NCBI RefSeq assembly: GCF_047495875.1
Contig: NC_092459.1
Location: forward strand, 21,995,795-22,059,794
Length of the DNA: 64,000 nt
From: Pithys albifrons albifrons
Taxonomy: Eukaryota; Chordata; Aves; Passeriformes; Thamnophilidae
Reading direction: 5' to 3'
Shown here: one piece after another, positions 37,101-47,200 of the stretch
How positions within the stretch are numbered: position 1 is the stretch's first letter
Layout of the letters: every line of letters starts with the position of its first letter
Program-made: the position numbers and the translations under genes
Notes under the pieces: generated by a model
Database searches by the model: none
Seen by the model: only the letters and a program-made list of their open reading frames with translations
Told to the model about the DNA's origin: nothing

Positions 37101-39308
37101 TATTTTGCCAACTTATTTACATCACAAAATTTTCTAATTACCAAAGTGCCTGTCAAGAGAAACTTCTGAAGAGTTAAAGTGTTACAGTGAGTTTGCACAG
37201 TCTGAGTGGTGTCTTCCATGCTTACATTGTTTGCTGTGTCATCTACATTTGTGTATTTTCAAGGAATGCCAGTACTTGCTTTTAAATATGAGAGTTTAAC
37301 AATCTGGCCTCACAAGTACTTAGGCCTCAGGATAAAGAGTTGCACAATGTCATGAAACTCCTTATTTCTCTGTACAGAAACCAGTTGACTACCACAAATA
37401 CAGGTATTTCCGCCGTGTTCCTGCACAAGAAACAGATCACAGTTTTCATGTAGGACTCCAGTTGTGCTCCAGTGGGCGCCAGACGTTCAACAAACTTGTG
37501 TGGATACATCACTCTTGTCACATAACTTGCAGGTGAGTAAATGGAGAAAAAGAGCAAAGAAGTATGTGTATGTATGGCCAAAATTCGTGAACGAAGATTT
37601 GGGATGGGCTCTCCTCACGTGGGTGTGCCCTTCCAGCCTGTGCAGTGGATTTTTTAGGTGAGGCACAGCGTGTGTAGAACTGGCCCCACCGTCTTAAGTC
37701 CTGAGGTCTGTTTGCCACGGCCGAGTGAGCTTGGACAGTGACAGTGAAGTCCTCGGGACTGTCACAGCACCCAGTACTAACCGGGGCTGACCCTGCTGAG
37801 CATCTGAGATCTGACGGGATGCGATGTCAGGGAGGCATTGAACTGCCAGGGACAGTCCCTACTGAGACTGAAACTCAGATCCTTGGGATTCAGAGTCCAG
37901 AGTGCTCTCCTGTATGCCACGGGACCGCCCTGTAAAGAAGTATACTTAAAATACATGTGATCTTAATTTGTCCAATATTCGGTACAGAAGATGTAAAGAC
38001 ACTGAGACTTAAGCGGCTTTAACAAAATGTCCTGAAAACAGTAACTGGTCCTGATTTGATACATCAAAATGAACTTTTACATTTAAAAATCCCAAGATTT
38101 TAGTAGCCTGTTCTAATGATAATAGGCAGTTTCCTAAGTAGTAGTGCTACAGTATTTTAGCCTGTTAAAGGATTTATGTACAGTTGATTTCAAAACTGAA
38201 TCAGGGTTGAATGACTTAGTGTAGTGCTACTGAAAGAGCATGGAAAATGGACTCATTAAGGGATGTTTCTTTTCCACTGTGGGTGTTCAAGCTAGAGGTG
38301 TCTGCACTCATCATGTGAGAACTGTAACATTTGCAGACTATTTAATTCAGCAATGTAGAATATCTGTGTGTGACCAGCTGTTCTTATCACTAACCAGGCA
38401 AGAGCCATGACCACTGCACTTGCAGCTGATGTTCTAAATTACTGGCAGGTTGATTCTCCAGATGTTTACTGTTGGGTGGATTTAGGCCTTGTCTTCCAGT
38501 GTTCTTAATCTATATATTCAGTATTTTGGTAGGGACATAGCTCATTTGTGAGAATGTAAAATATAGGAAATAAACTGCTGGTGGTTGGAAGTATAGAAAA
38601 CTTCCTTAAACAGAAAAATTGCTTTTACAAAAACTAATATTGTCATACCTAATTTATGAAGAAGTGACAACATTGTAGACATTCTTTTCAGCAGGAGGTT
38701 TCTGTGCTGCTCAGATTCTACTCTAGCTCTCAGTATGATGGTGCCCTTTTGAAACTACAATAAAGATGAGTATAAAACACAGCTAAGAGGATCTGTGCTT
38801 GTCCACGACCAGAAATACTTGGGTTTCTTCTCTTTAAAGTGAGCATACAAGTTTTTACTGTCACTTTGTATTCAGATTCAGGGTTCTAAGTGAAACAAAT
38901 AAAAGGGGATTTTTTTACTTCAATATTAATATGACTTTAATATCCTGCACTGTTTTCAAGTCTTGGAGCTAATAATAAGAGTCAAAATGGAAACTGGTTT
39001 CTTCGATGTGAAAGTAGAAGTGAATTCAATATAGTGTGATATGGCCAACATTCAAATGTTTTCAGAACAAGGCAGTACAAAAGACACTTTATTCCATCTG
39101 GAGTTTGTTGCACACACTGTGCTGTACTGCACTGACTGCATTATTGAGGGACTCGAACAGCAACTTGTGTTTAATTTAATTTTTAAATGCTCTTTACAGA
39201 TCAACTGGTGAGACAGCTGTTACGACTTTTGACATTGACAAAATGTACACCCCCTTGTTCTTTGCACGAGTGAAGAGTTTTACTGCGTTTTCAGAAAAGC
39301 CACTCTAA
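19109..39308 (+). CDS. FBXO9: FBXO9, F-box only protein 9 (13 exons, 435 codons)
   Basis: Substrate receptor of an SCF (SKP1-CUL1-F-box) E3 ubiquitin ligase; in mammals it targets TEL2 and TTI1 after growth-factor withdrawal and so tunes mTOR-complex signalling. Exons: 19109-19111, 22998-23075, 24052-24210, 24641-24698, 27581-27680, 30783-30913, 33313-33427, 33940-34058, 34657-34747, 35726-35821, 36564-36657, 37378-37532 and 39200-39308. All join in phase to 435 residues (human isoforms 403-447). Domains: acidic N-terminus; [17 protein letters not shown] motif (about 31-47); a TPR-like helical pair (about 78-114, with [19 protein letters not shown]); F-box (about 175-222, [20 protein letters not shown]); and a C-terminal FBXO9/Hrt3-type domain ending FTAFSEKPL. 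No disruption is seen. Confidence 0.97.
21062..21437 (+). mobile_element. CR1 LINE 3' fragment in FBXO9 intron 1
   Basis: Sense CR1: GAAGAAGAGGAGGCTCAGAG, GGACAAGGGGGCACGGGCTC, ending ATTCTGTGATTCTATGAT. Its sequence is nearly the exact reverse complement of 15868-16250, so the two are members of one fairly young subfamily in inverted orientation about 5 kb apart. Confidence 0.9.
22998..23075 (+). CDS. FBXO9: FBXO9 exon 2
   Basis: 78 nt, 26 codons: [20 protein letters not shown] then GEANLQ. Acidic N-terminal segment. Acceptor CTACTAG, donor GTATGT. A cryptic GTAAGA donor sits within the exon. Confidence 0.93.
24052..24210 (+). CDS. FBXO9: FBXO9 exon 3
   Basis: 159 nt, 53 codons: [20 protein letters not shown], a variable Ser/Gly-rich linker, then KQEIAKEEK. 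The [13 protein letters not shown] block is strongly conserved with human. Acceptor TTTTTTTAG, donor GTACAG. Confidence 0.96.
24641..24698 (+). CDS. FBXO9: FBXO9 exon 4
   Basis: 58 nt: [19 protein letters not shown] plus one base of the next Ala codon. First helix of the TPR-like pair. Acceptor TTGTGCAG, donor GTAATA. Confidence 0.95.
25130..25255. repeat. G/T-rich low-complexity tract
   Basis: Long run of TTTTG, GGTTGG and TTTGTTTG units on the plus strand in FBXO9 intron 4. It also produces a spurious open frame. Confidence 0.8.
27581..27680 (+). CDS. FBXO9: FBXO9 exon 5
   Basis: 100 nt: [20 protein letters not shown] then [12 protein letters not shown] and a split Cys codon. Human reads VGNSYIEDN at this junction, so the exon 5/6 boundary is the variable point. 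Acceptor TATTTTCAG, donor GTAAGT. Confidence 0.95.
28765..29580 (+). mobile_element. CR1 LINE fragment in FBXO9 intron 5
   Basis: Sense CR1, about 800 bp, including GGACCTGGGGGTGCTGGTGG, GTGAGGCCACACCTTGTGTG and AACACTGGAACAGGCTGCTC. The end is decayed (AAATGATTCTTTGAAT). Many indels, so an old copy. Confidence 0.87.
30783..30913 (+). CDS. FBXO9: FBXO9 exon 6
   Basis: 131 nt: [20 protein letters not shown] and [20 protein letters not shown]. An acidic linker leading to the F-box. Acceptor TTTTTCTAG, donor GTAGGA. Confidence 0.94.
33313..33427 (+). CDS. FBXO9: FBXO9 exon 7 (F-box)
   Basis: 115 nt carrying most of the F-box: [20 protein letters not shown] and [17 protein letters not shown]. 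This is the SKP1-binding motif, nearly identical to human. Acceptor TTTGCAG, donor GTATTG. Confidence 0.97.
33940..34058 (+). CDS. FBXO9: FBXO9 exon 8
   Basis: 119 nt: [20 protein letters not shown] and [20 protein letters not shown]-box end and start of the C-terminal domain. Human has IWRLACLKVWG where this has [11 protein letters not shown]. Acceptor TCTCTAG, donor GTAAGC. Confidence 0.96.
34290..34620 (-). mobile_element. Possible LTR-derived fragment in FBXO9 intron 8
   Basis: On the minus strand the end of this stretch reads TTGGGCAGTTGGCATTTTGC then CAGCTCAACCC, resembling the 3' end of avian endogenous-retrovirus LTRs as I remember them. It ends about 35 bp before exon 9. Recognition is by memory only, and there is no coding remnant. 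Confidence 0.35.
34657..34747 (+). CDS. FBXO9: FBXO9 exon 9
   Basis: 91 nt: [20 protein letters not shown] then RAWHQVEYY with a split Arg codon. Acceptor TCTACAG, donor GTAGAG. Confidence 0.96.
35726..35821 (+). CDS. FBXO9: FBXO9 exon 10
   Basis: 96 nt: [20 protein letters not shown] then [11 protein letters not shown]. Acceptor TTTTGCAG; donor GTTACT is weak but phase-correct. Confidence 0.95.
36564..36657 (+). CDS. FBXO9: FBXO9 exon 11
   Basis: 94 nt: [20 protein letters not shown] then [11 protein letters not shown]. Acceptor CCTTCCAG, donor GTAGGT. Confidence 0.96.
37378..37532 (+). CDS. FBXO9: FBXO9 exon 12
   Basis: 155 nt: [51 protein letters not shown] with a split Arg. Human reads CHITYKSTGE where this bird has CHITCRSTGE. 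Acceptor TGTACAG, donor GTGAGT. A composite tRNA/5S-like insertion begins only 33 bp past the donor. Confidence 0.96.
37762..37848 (-). pseudogene. 5S-rRNA-like sequence with internal deletion
   Basis: Minus strand: CGTCAGATCTCAGATGCTCA then GCAGGGTCAGCCCCGGTTAG and TACTGGGTGCTGTGACA. These align to vertebrate 5S rRNA (box A region AGCTAAGCAGGGTC, then GGTTAGTACT, then the 3' GGGTGCTGTAG), with the box C region of about 30-35 nt missing. Confidence 0.6.
37854..37926 (-). pseudogene. tRNA-Gln(CUG)-like sequence (SINE head)
   Basis: 73 nt. Contains GAGCACTCTGGACTCTGAAT, which matches the D-arm/anticodon region of tRNA-Gln with anticodon CTG. It also has a perfect T stem CTGAG/CTCAG around loop TTTCAGT. 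The acceptor stem keeps only a GTCCC/GGGAC core and the anticodon stem is damaged. More likely a SINE head than a working tRNA. Confidence 0.6.
39200..39308 (+). CDS. FBXO9: FBXO9 exon 13 (terminal coding exon)
   Basis: 109 nt: [20 protein letters not shown] then [15 protein letters not shown] and stop TAA at 39306-39308. Acceptor CTTTACAG. Matches the human C-terminus YTAFSERPL. Confidence 0.97.
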
Positions 39309-39728
39309 GAAACACCATCTCCTCTCACAACTTTTGCATGAGTTAAAGGTTGTAGCTAATAAGCACTTAAGTTATAAATGTGTATATATTTGGAACATTT
39401 TAAAATTCTGGGTAATTTTATGAAGGCAGTGTGTTCTATTTGATTATGAATGGCTGGGATTTTGTTTTCAGATCAAGCTTACACCTTTTATTTGTGATAA
39501 GAATAACAAAATTTTGTTTTGTTGTCTTGGTTTTGGGGTTTTTTAAACAGATTTTATGATTCAGTCTGCTTAAAATGTGGGTCTTCATCTGCCTAAACAT
39601 TTGATTTGTTCGAAAGGAACCATAGGAAAATCTCACTGTCCATGGGACAGTGTGTGTGATCTCTGGTGAAGGCTTGAAATGTGGAGAAAGTTGTCATCTT
39701 TTAAACTGTGTGAATTAAAAGAACTTCA

Positions 39729-39734
39729 AATAAA
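39729..39734 (+). terminator. Proximal poly(A) signal of FBXO9
   Basis: AATAAA 421 nt after the stop codon, followed by a T/G-rich stretch. Would give a short 3' UTR. Confidence 0.55.
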
Positions 39735-40488
39735 TGTTTTCTTTAAATTAAACTTATTTTGTTTGCCTTTAAGATCTGGCACTTTGTCAACATCAACCTT
39801 AAGGAAAGTCAGTCAAGGGCAAGCACGAAGTGTAAAATTTAACTGCAGAGGTACATCCCCACCAATGCAGTGTTGTCAGTTGATCATGACTATAATTTGG
39901 TATTGGCAGAGGTTCAGTGGAGCCTGCCTTCTCCACGGGATTTGCGTGGAGGGGAGAGGGATGTGGGCAGTGCATTGTTTCCTTGTACTCTAGGATGAGT
40001 TCGCAGGTACGTGGTCCTGCTTGGGAAGTGTCACAGTGCAAGGGTGAAATGCTGGTGCTTGGGCCAGGTCTGAATGTGCAGGTAAGCAGGGCTCGCTTGG
40101 GCAGGACTGTAATGTGTTATAACCCTTCGTCTAACCTCGCTACAGATGCTGTAAACCCTTTGAGCATTTGTTGTACTCACATAAACTTCGAGGCTGCTGT
40201 AGACATTCAGGTGCTGTGTACTGCTAATCATGAAGTGTACCTTGAGGTTTGGTGCAGGTGCTGTACGCTGCTTCTCCTGCATATGTCGCTTGGGGGGGTG
40301 GTGCAGACATTGTAATGCTGCTTATTATGTGTGTATCTTGGATTCTGAAAGAAATGAAGCTTTTCAGTGTAGTTTTTTTTAAGCCATTTTGCATAATTCA
40401 CCTTTGACCATCTTGTTTCAAAATACTGACCTGGACTTGAGGACTAAAATGTGAAAGCTGTGGCAAGAACTGTACTTGTTCTATAATT

Positions 40489-40539
40489 AATAAAGTGTAT
40501 CTTTGCAAGGAGCTACGTGATTAAAAAGACATCAATAAA
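40489..40539 (+). terminator. Distal poly(A) signals of FBXO9 (two)
   Basis: AATAAA at 40489-40494 and again at 40534-40539, followed by a TTATTTTG-type U-rich element. Likely the main cleavage region for the long FBXO9 transcript. Confidence 0.6.
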
Positions 40540-42672
40540 TCATTATTTTGAACATGCAATCCTACTGGCAGTTTTGTTATTTTCCCAAGAAATCATTACT
40601 TTCATACAGTTAGGTCATTAACTAATGCATAAAGTACATGCTAGGCAAGACTGACAGGTAGAATTAACCTCTTAATGACTTTTTATTATGTTACTTACAG
40701 ATTATCTGAGGAAAGTAGAGAAGTTTTCAGGTACATGAGTTCTGAATGAGGATGTGTGTATCTAAAACTTCATGATTTTTCTGGCTAGTGTAATAAGGCT
40801 CTGCCTACAACCCTATTTGCTCTGGAGTTGCACTGTTACTTCATACAGAATATTTAATAAGGAGTGTATTGTGTTGTCATTGCTGAATGGAAAAATGACT
40901 GCTTAGAATATCAGGTTCATGTTTTGAAATATTGCTAAGTGTGTAACCAGGGAACATGTTAATTACCTTAACTTTTGTTGAGGGAGAAAGGTAAAGATTG
41001 GATTCTGCCTGGTGAGAAATGTCAAAAGGTTTGGCAGCAGAGTCAAAAGATGATACTGATTATTAGTTTAGGTACAGTTTTGTCCAGTAACCAAGCTGGA
41101 TGTAATACAGGAGCCTTTTCATTCAGAGCTTTTTTCATACCAAGACTTAGTTGCTTTTTCTGATCTTTTGGGTTTTTTACTTGCCTTGGGCGTGTGTTTG
41201 AAATACAGTTGTAAAGTAAAAGCTAACTAGTTACAAATTGACATGTTGCTTCAACAGAGTGTGAAGCAATGATTATTTTGAGATTGTATGAAATATGCCT
41301 TCACCAAGACAGTTATGTGAGCCTTCTGTCTGTAAGACTGAGCTATGATACATGTGCTTGTTCCTCTGCATTTTGTGATATAAGAAAGTCAGGATTTTGG
41401 CCTTCAAAATGGTTTATCAGCAGATACTACTACTGTTTGTTCACATCCAGTTATTAGTATAGTACTTGTTTCAGCAAAGAATTGGTGACTAGTTGCTTTT
41501 CCTTCACTCTTATCTAGTGTTTTTCAGTAGTCCAAGATTTTAATTACTAGAGGCTCTATGTTCTTAGATTTATTTTTATTGTCTGTTTCGTTACCATGTA
41601 ATGACGTTAGTTGGTATAACTAGTTTACTGCTGGGAAATTGTCCTTTACTAATTATATTAGAACTTGAACAAAAGAATAAGGTGTACATCTATAGAGTTC
41701 TTTTTTTCCAGCATTTATTGATAAAGTTGAGACAAGTTCCCGTATAAAAATGGAAGGACAGGTACAAGAAACATGGTTCTTGGAGCTGTAGATCTCTTCT
41801 GTGTGTTGGATTAAAGACAACAGAGTGCAGAGATTTGTGGAGAGAAGATACTCAGGTGACCAAATGTTATGGTGATTTGTCTCAGTCTGATTGGAGGTTG
41901 GCACCAGTTAAACCCTAGTGTGTAACGTGGGCTGTAGGTGACCAACAGCAGCGCCCTGAGCAAAGGACCTGCAGGTGGATGTTTTCCATCTGCTGGTTCA
42001 GCTCCTGATTCACTCGATAACCCTAAGCCAGCTGGTCAGAATTTCAAAAACATATGGTGTTTACACAAGGTTCTTTGTTTAAAGAAAGAGAACAATAGAG
42101 TTGGTTTTGTTTTTTTTTTAATTCAAAAGAATTCCCTTGGAATGTGTGCCAGTGTATTTGGAAACCTTGGTAATGTTAAAATGGCTGAACTATTGAGGTG
42201 CATCGCTGTTTTTTCTACCATCCAAGATGAGAAAAACATAAAAGCTTACGTACATACATTTGCAAATAGTTTGAATTTCAAAACTGCATGTTACATGTCA
42301 TTTAGTATTAATAGCACCTGTAAAGAAATCAAGATTTACATGTGATAGTCACTTAGCCTGGATTCAAGCTTTGTCCTTTATGCTGAAAGGAACAATTAGG
42401 GCTTTGCTTTGCCTCTGTCCTGTCCAGACTCTAATTCCTGAGTCCTTAAAATAATTGCTGGATCCAGAAGTCCTATATAATGTTGACTGAAACAGAGGAT
42501 TTGAAAGAGAAACTAGAGCCTGTCATTAAATGGAACTTCTGGGGATGTGTAAAAGTGGTATTTTCTTAGCTAAAACTGCTTTCAGCTCTGGTAGCATAGC
42601 CTGTTTGAAAGAGTCCACGTACACCATGCTAATGTGTACCTTTCATTCAAGACAGTGAGAGGTGCTGAAGTT

Positions 42673-42890
42673 GCATAGAGTTGTAGAATTACCCAAGTTG
42701 CATGGCACCTACGGGGATCATCATGTCCAACTCCTGGCGCTGCACAGGACAGCCCCAAGAACTGCACCATATTCTTGAGAGTATTGTCCAAACACTTCTT
42801 GATCTGTGTCAGCCTTTGTGCTGTGACCACTTGCCTGGGGAGTTTCTTCCAGTGCTCAGCCACCCTCTTGGTTAAGTGTAGTGGGATTTT
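42673..42890 (-). mobile_element. CR1 LINE 3'-end fragment
   Basis: Reverse-complement CR1: GATCATCATGTCCAACTCCT, ACAGGACAGCCCCAAGAACT and AGTTTCTTCCAGTGCTCAGC. The tail at 42673 is degraded (CATAGAGTTGTAGAATT). A different CR1 subfamily from the copies near 16 and 21 kb. Confidence 0.82.
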
Positions 42891-44573
42891 ATAAAACACA
42901 TGTTCAGAGTGTGAATAGACAAAAAACCATGAAACATGACTGCTTCTGAAGACAATGTTCCTGCATCTTTTGGGATTGACAGCCTTCCTTGGCAATTGCA
43001 AGTTTTTTTACATCATTTGAAGATATCTGTAGCACATTCATTAATTTAGCCTTGGAATGCTCTATGAGAAATAGCTGGATGTGACCCAGAGCTAAGAAAA
43101 GTATGGCTATTAAATCCTGCCAAATTAAATTATTCTTCAGTGGGGAAGACCAACACGAGTAGACACTTTCCCCCCCCCATTTTATTTCTGAAGAAGTGAA
43201 TTTTCCCTTGAGAAGGTGTGTGCAAGTATTGTGATCCTGACATGTTTCCATACTCAATTTACACACTAAGTAAATTTAATTAGTTCTACATCTGTAAGGG
43301 TAAGAGATTGCTAAAGTTGCTGAAACAGAAATTCTTCTTGGTTTAGTCTGCAAACTTTTTTTTTTTTGGCAAAGGAATTTACTTGGTTGATTTTTTTTTT
43401 CCATTTTATTTAATTTTCTTCCGGAGACAGTGCTACCTGTGCAGGTTGTTGCAGCTTAGTACTAAATAAGAGCTTCGGGATGCAGCTTCCTCCTGTGTTT
43501 GCTGGTGCCGGTGGCACTGTCACGGTTCGGCCACGAGGTGGCATACCACAGTTTGAAGTTTTCCTTTGTACTCCATGAACAAAGTATATTTATTCTTCCG
43601 TACAGCTTATTTAAAATTTGGGAACATTCCAGGAAAAATAGAGGAAATGGACCGAGCAATTCTTACACATCACATTTAGCCTGCCAGGTGTTTATCTCCT
43701 TAGGTTTCTCCACTGGTAAGACATCCACAATAATACCAACTGAATGGGAATAAACATAAAGGCCAGTTCTTCAAAGGGGTTTTAAGTATCTGAATCACAG
43801 AATCCTGACTTCCAAATGGGATCCGAGGCAGCCAATATGGGAAGTGGGAACATCCTTATGAGGGATGATGCACTGAAAAGAAGTGTATTAAACCGCTGCC
43901 ACTTGGAGGGTTTATGTTCCCCAAAGCAGCAGCCATCATTTCAGTCTCTGCCCTGCTCTGAACGTTTCTGTTGAGAGTCCAGGTTTGCTGGGGCAAGGTT
44001 GGAGGCCAAGCAGACATGCTTTTGGGGGCCTTTGGACGCTCATGTGCTGTGGTTTGTATATTTTATGACTATCTATCTTCAGAAGAACAGATAGATTGGG
44101 CAATTCTTGGTAAGAGAGCACTTAAACCATGTCACTAATGATACAATTCCCAAATGATGTGAAGTGTGAATCTTGACACAACTGATTCTGAGAAATGAAA
44201 AACACTTGTTCTGAGACATGCCTTCCAAGGCCATTCTGCTTCCTTGGTTACTAACGAAACAGAAGGAATGAGCTCAGAATGAAAAGCTGGCCAAAGACCT
44301 TCCTGGTTTGCTCTGTCGTCTAAGAGACTGTCTGTGCCATACAGGAGATCATCTCATGTTACTCACAGAAATCAAATAATCCAACAAGGAGAGCAAAGGA
44401 TGCTCGTGGCATTCAGATTGCTGATACTGCTGTCAGCTGTGTTCCTCATATGCCAGACCTCTGGATGACTTTCCAGATGTGCCACACTATACACAACTAA
44501 TTCAAGCAGCAACATCTGGAGACCGCAACTGTCTGGTATGAGAAGATCTATGGCTGACCGTCAGTGTTCCCAG

Positions 44574-45110
44574 AATCACAGAATAGCTGAGGTTTCAGTC
44601 CACCGCACTGTCCACATGACAAGCCCATACTTCATCAGCTTGTTTGTGAGAATGTTTTGGAAGACTCTACTGAAAGCCTGGCTAAAATCAAGATAAAAAA
44701 CATCCACTGCTCCCCCCTCATCCACCAAGACACTGATCTCATTGTAGAAGGCTCTGAGGTTAGTTAAGCGTAATTTCCCCTTCATAAATCTGTACTGACT
44801 GCTCTTAATCACTTGATGTGTATTTGCAAAAAGTTTACAGGAGGATTTTCTCACCTTTACAAATTTTGATGTGGGGCTGATCAGTCTATAGTTACTCAGA
44901 TTTTCCTTCCTTTTCTCCTTGAAGACAGAAGTGACATTGCTTTCTTCAGACCTTTCAAGGGTTTTTGAAAGTGGCCTCACAATAACACCTGCCAGTTTCC
45001 TCAGTGCTCAGGGGTGCATCCCATCAGGGCCCATGGACTTATGTGTGTTGGCTTTGTTAAGTATTCCCTTACCTGTTTCTCCTGCATGGATGGTGAGTCC
45101 TCCTTGCTCC
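44574..45110 (-). mobile_element. CR1 LINE fragment with reverse-transcriptase remnant
   Basis: On the minus strand, 44980-44576 encodes a decayed CR1 RT piece: NYRLISPTSKFVKVRKSSCK, then LTNLRAFYNEISVLVDEGGA and VDVFYLDFSQAFSRVFQNIL. It matches the CR1 pattern VDVVYLDFSKAFDTVSHSIL. At its 3' side it joins directly to a CR1 tail (AGAATCACAGAATAGCTGAG), so the intervening ORF end and most of the 3' UTR are deleted. Confidence 0.82.
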
Positions 45111-46674
45111 AGGAGGTGAGCAATGTTGGTGAAGTTTACCTTATGAAAGACAAAAACACTTCAGTGCCTGGGGCCTGCAGCAGCTCAGATGCAATGTACT
45201 GAATCAGGGCCAGTCTGCATAGATTACACAAGTCAGGACCAAGCTGCTTCAGGTGCACAATTTTAGTATCCTATTCATGCTCTGCTTTGATTACTGATTA
45301 CATCTATTTTTATTCTGTCACCAGCAGACGTCCTTAATTTTCTCTTCTTAAATAATCTCCACCTTCCAGTCCTCCTCTGCCTCCCCTGAGTCCCTACACC
45401 AGACATGTAAAGCCTGTTCCTGGCACAGACAAGCCATATCTCTGTTGAAATCCACTGTGGTGGGCACTTCTACATATTGTCTGCAATGAAGTAAAACACT
45501 AACTTGTTGGCCATAATTATTAAAAAGCCCCAAATTACTACTTTGAGGGGAAGCAGAGCAAAAGTGCCAGGAGTACCAGACTCATAGATTATTAAACATC
45601 CCAAAGGTCACAAGGAAAGAAAAACTCTCTGGAATGACTCAGGATGTATCCCCTAAATCTTCCTTACCTGCAGTTCTTTCTACCACCAGCATTTTGAAAC
45701 ACTTTTTTTCATTTAAAATTACAGAGAAAGTATTTAGTCCCATAAAAAAATAGTCCATAGCCTTGCCAGTCAGCCAAAGGGCAAAAACTTTGTACAAGGG
45801 ATTGATGGGGAAAATATCTGGCTGTGCTCAGTCTGACCTGCAATTCTTTTCACATGCAAAGCCAGTGACCCTGAGGAGATGAAGGCCAGAAGAAACACAG
45901 GGTATGTTGCCAGTACTGGAAAGATGTGGGTCAAATCCCTGTTCTGCCTTTCTCACCTCCTCATTGGTGTAAGTGATATAGAAACATTTCTCTTTCTTAA
46001 ATTTATATTCTCAGGATAAATACATTAAAAAGTGGGAGTTGTCCAGCTGCTGCTGCATTATTGAGATAGTTCCTACTATTATGTATCTAGATTTCACCTT
46101 TAAATGCTGCATGAGTCAAAAAAACCTCCAAACACAAAAGCTGTGTTTCTGTAAGATACAGTGTGGCTAATGAATGGTTCTGAGGAACATTGCTGTAGTT
46201 CTCTGATGGCCTTGGAGAAGCCCTTATATAGGAATAAACTTGCTTTGGAGCAAGCACAGAGATTACTCCTAAAGAATTAGCCTTAAATACTGAGGCTGAT
46301 GCTTTCAGAGCTAAGACCTTGGTAAAGTAGTGTAGATCACCTGTGCTGTGTATGGTTATTTGTGTTAGCTTTGGCAGTACCTACACCTATCAGAAACACT
46401 AATAAGCCAGAACAAACCACTTTGCCTGTGTAATCATCCACATCCTGACCTGCTTGCATCTCTGCTGCCTTTCTAAAGCTTTTCTGCAGCTGTACCTTGC
46501 AGAAAATAATTTTCTGCAGCAGAGAATAAGGTTACAGGGTTACCTGTGGGTGGAACCTCATAGATCAGTTGGTGTTTCTTCATGAAGCTCCCCTGAGTAA
46601 CCTCAGTGTTCAGTGTATTTTCTTAAAATAGAGGATAATGCATCCAGTGCTCTTTCACCTCTGATTCTCCCTCT

Positions 46675-47200
46675 CTACTCTGCTCTTGTGAGACTACATC
46701 CGGAGTCCTGCATCAAGGTGTGGGCCCCACCAACACAATGAAGGCATGGACCTGTTGGAATGAGTCCAGAGGAGGCCACTAAGTTGTTCACAAGCATTTC
46801 CTACAAAGACAGGCTGAGAGAATTCGGGATGTTCAGCCTGGAGAAGAGGAGGCTATGAGATGACCTTAGAGTGCCTTCCAGTATCTAAAGGGGACCTACA
46901 AGAAGATTGGAGAGGGACTTTTCGTGAGAGCATGTAGGGAAAGGACAAGGAGGAATGGCCTTAAGCTGAAGGAGGGTAGGTTTAGATTAGATATTAGGAA
47001 GAAATTCTTTACTATAGGAGTGGTGAAACTGCCCGAAGAGGTTGTGGACTCCCCAACCCTGGAGGTGTTCAAGACCAGCCTGGATGGGGCTCTGAGTAAC
47101 CTGATCTAGTGGAAGGTGTCCCTGCCCACGGTAGTGGGGTTGGAACTAGATGATCTTTTGGGTCCCTTCCAATCCAAAGCATTTTATGATTCTTATCACT
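46675..47200 (+). mobile_element. CR1 LINE 3' fragment
   Basis: Sense CR1: GGATGTTCAGCCTGGAGAAG, GTTTAGATTAGATATTAGGA and GGTTGGAACTAGATGATCTT, ending AAGCATTTTATGATTCTTA. About 520 bp, intergenic. Confidence 0.88.

Larger units (their letters stand above)
37566..37933 (-). mobile_element. Composite tRNA-Gln-like / 5S-rRNA-like SINE-like insertion
   Basis: About 368 bp in FBXO9 intron 12, bounded by the direct repeat AAAGAAGTAT (37556-37565 and 37934-37943). In minus orientation it has a tRNA-Gln(CUG)-like head (37854-37926), a 5S-rRNA-like segment (about 37762-37848), about 170 bp of unrecognised body, and a short CATACATACAC tail. This is a SINE layout, with pol III promoter modules at the 5' end and a simple tail plus target-site duplication at the 3' end. 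I do not recognise the family. Confidence 0.6.
19112..39199. other. FBXO9 introns
   Basis: Twelve introns: 19112-22997, 23076-24051, 24211-24640, 24699-27580, 27681-30782, 30914-33312, 33428-33939, 34059-34656, 34748-35725, 35822-36563, 36658-37377 and 37533-39199. Repeats I recognise are CR1 in introns 1 and 5, a possible LTR end in intron 8, a G/T-rich tract in intron 4 and the tRNA/5S-like composite in intron 12. The rest is unremarkable. Confidence 0.8.
39309..40560 (+). other. FBXO9: FBXO9 3' UTR (inferred extent)
   Basis: Non-coding sequence after the FBXO9 stop. It contains AATAAA at 39729-39734 and a distal pair at 40489-40494 and 40534-40539, implying short and long 3' UTR forms. 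A perfect 8-bp hairpin sits at 39634-39652. The 3' end is inferred only from the signals. Confidence 0.6.

Noticed and set aside
37854..37926. Functional tRNA-Gln gene
   Set aside because: Acceptor and anticodon stems are damaged and it sits at the head of a larger insertion with target duplication, so a SINE or pseudogene is more likely.
40075..40146. Possible tiny intron in the FBXO9 3' UTR (CAG|GTAAGC to CTACAG)
   Set aside because: Only about 65 nt between the sites, close to the minimum for a vertebrate intron, and nothing else supports it.
43499..43753. 84-codon plus-strand frame near a CGGTTCGGCCACGAGG stretch
   Set aside because: No family recognised, no splice context, flanked by simple T-rich runs.
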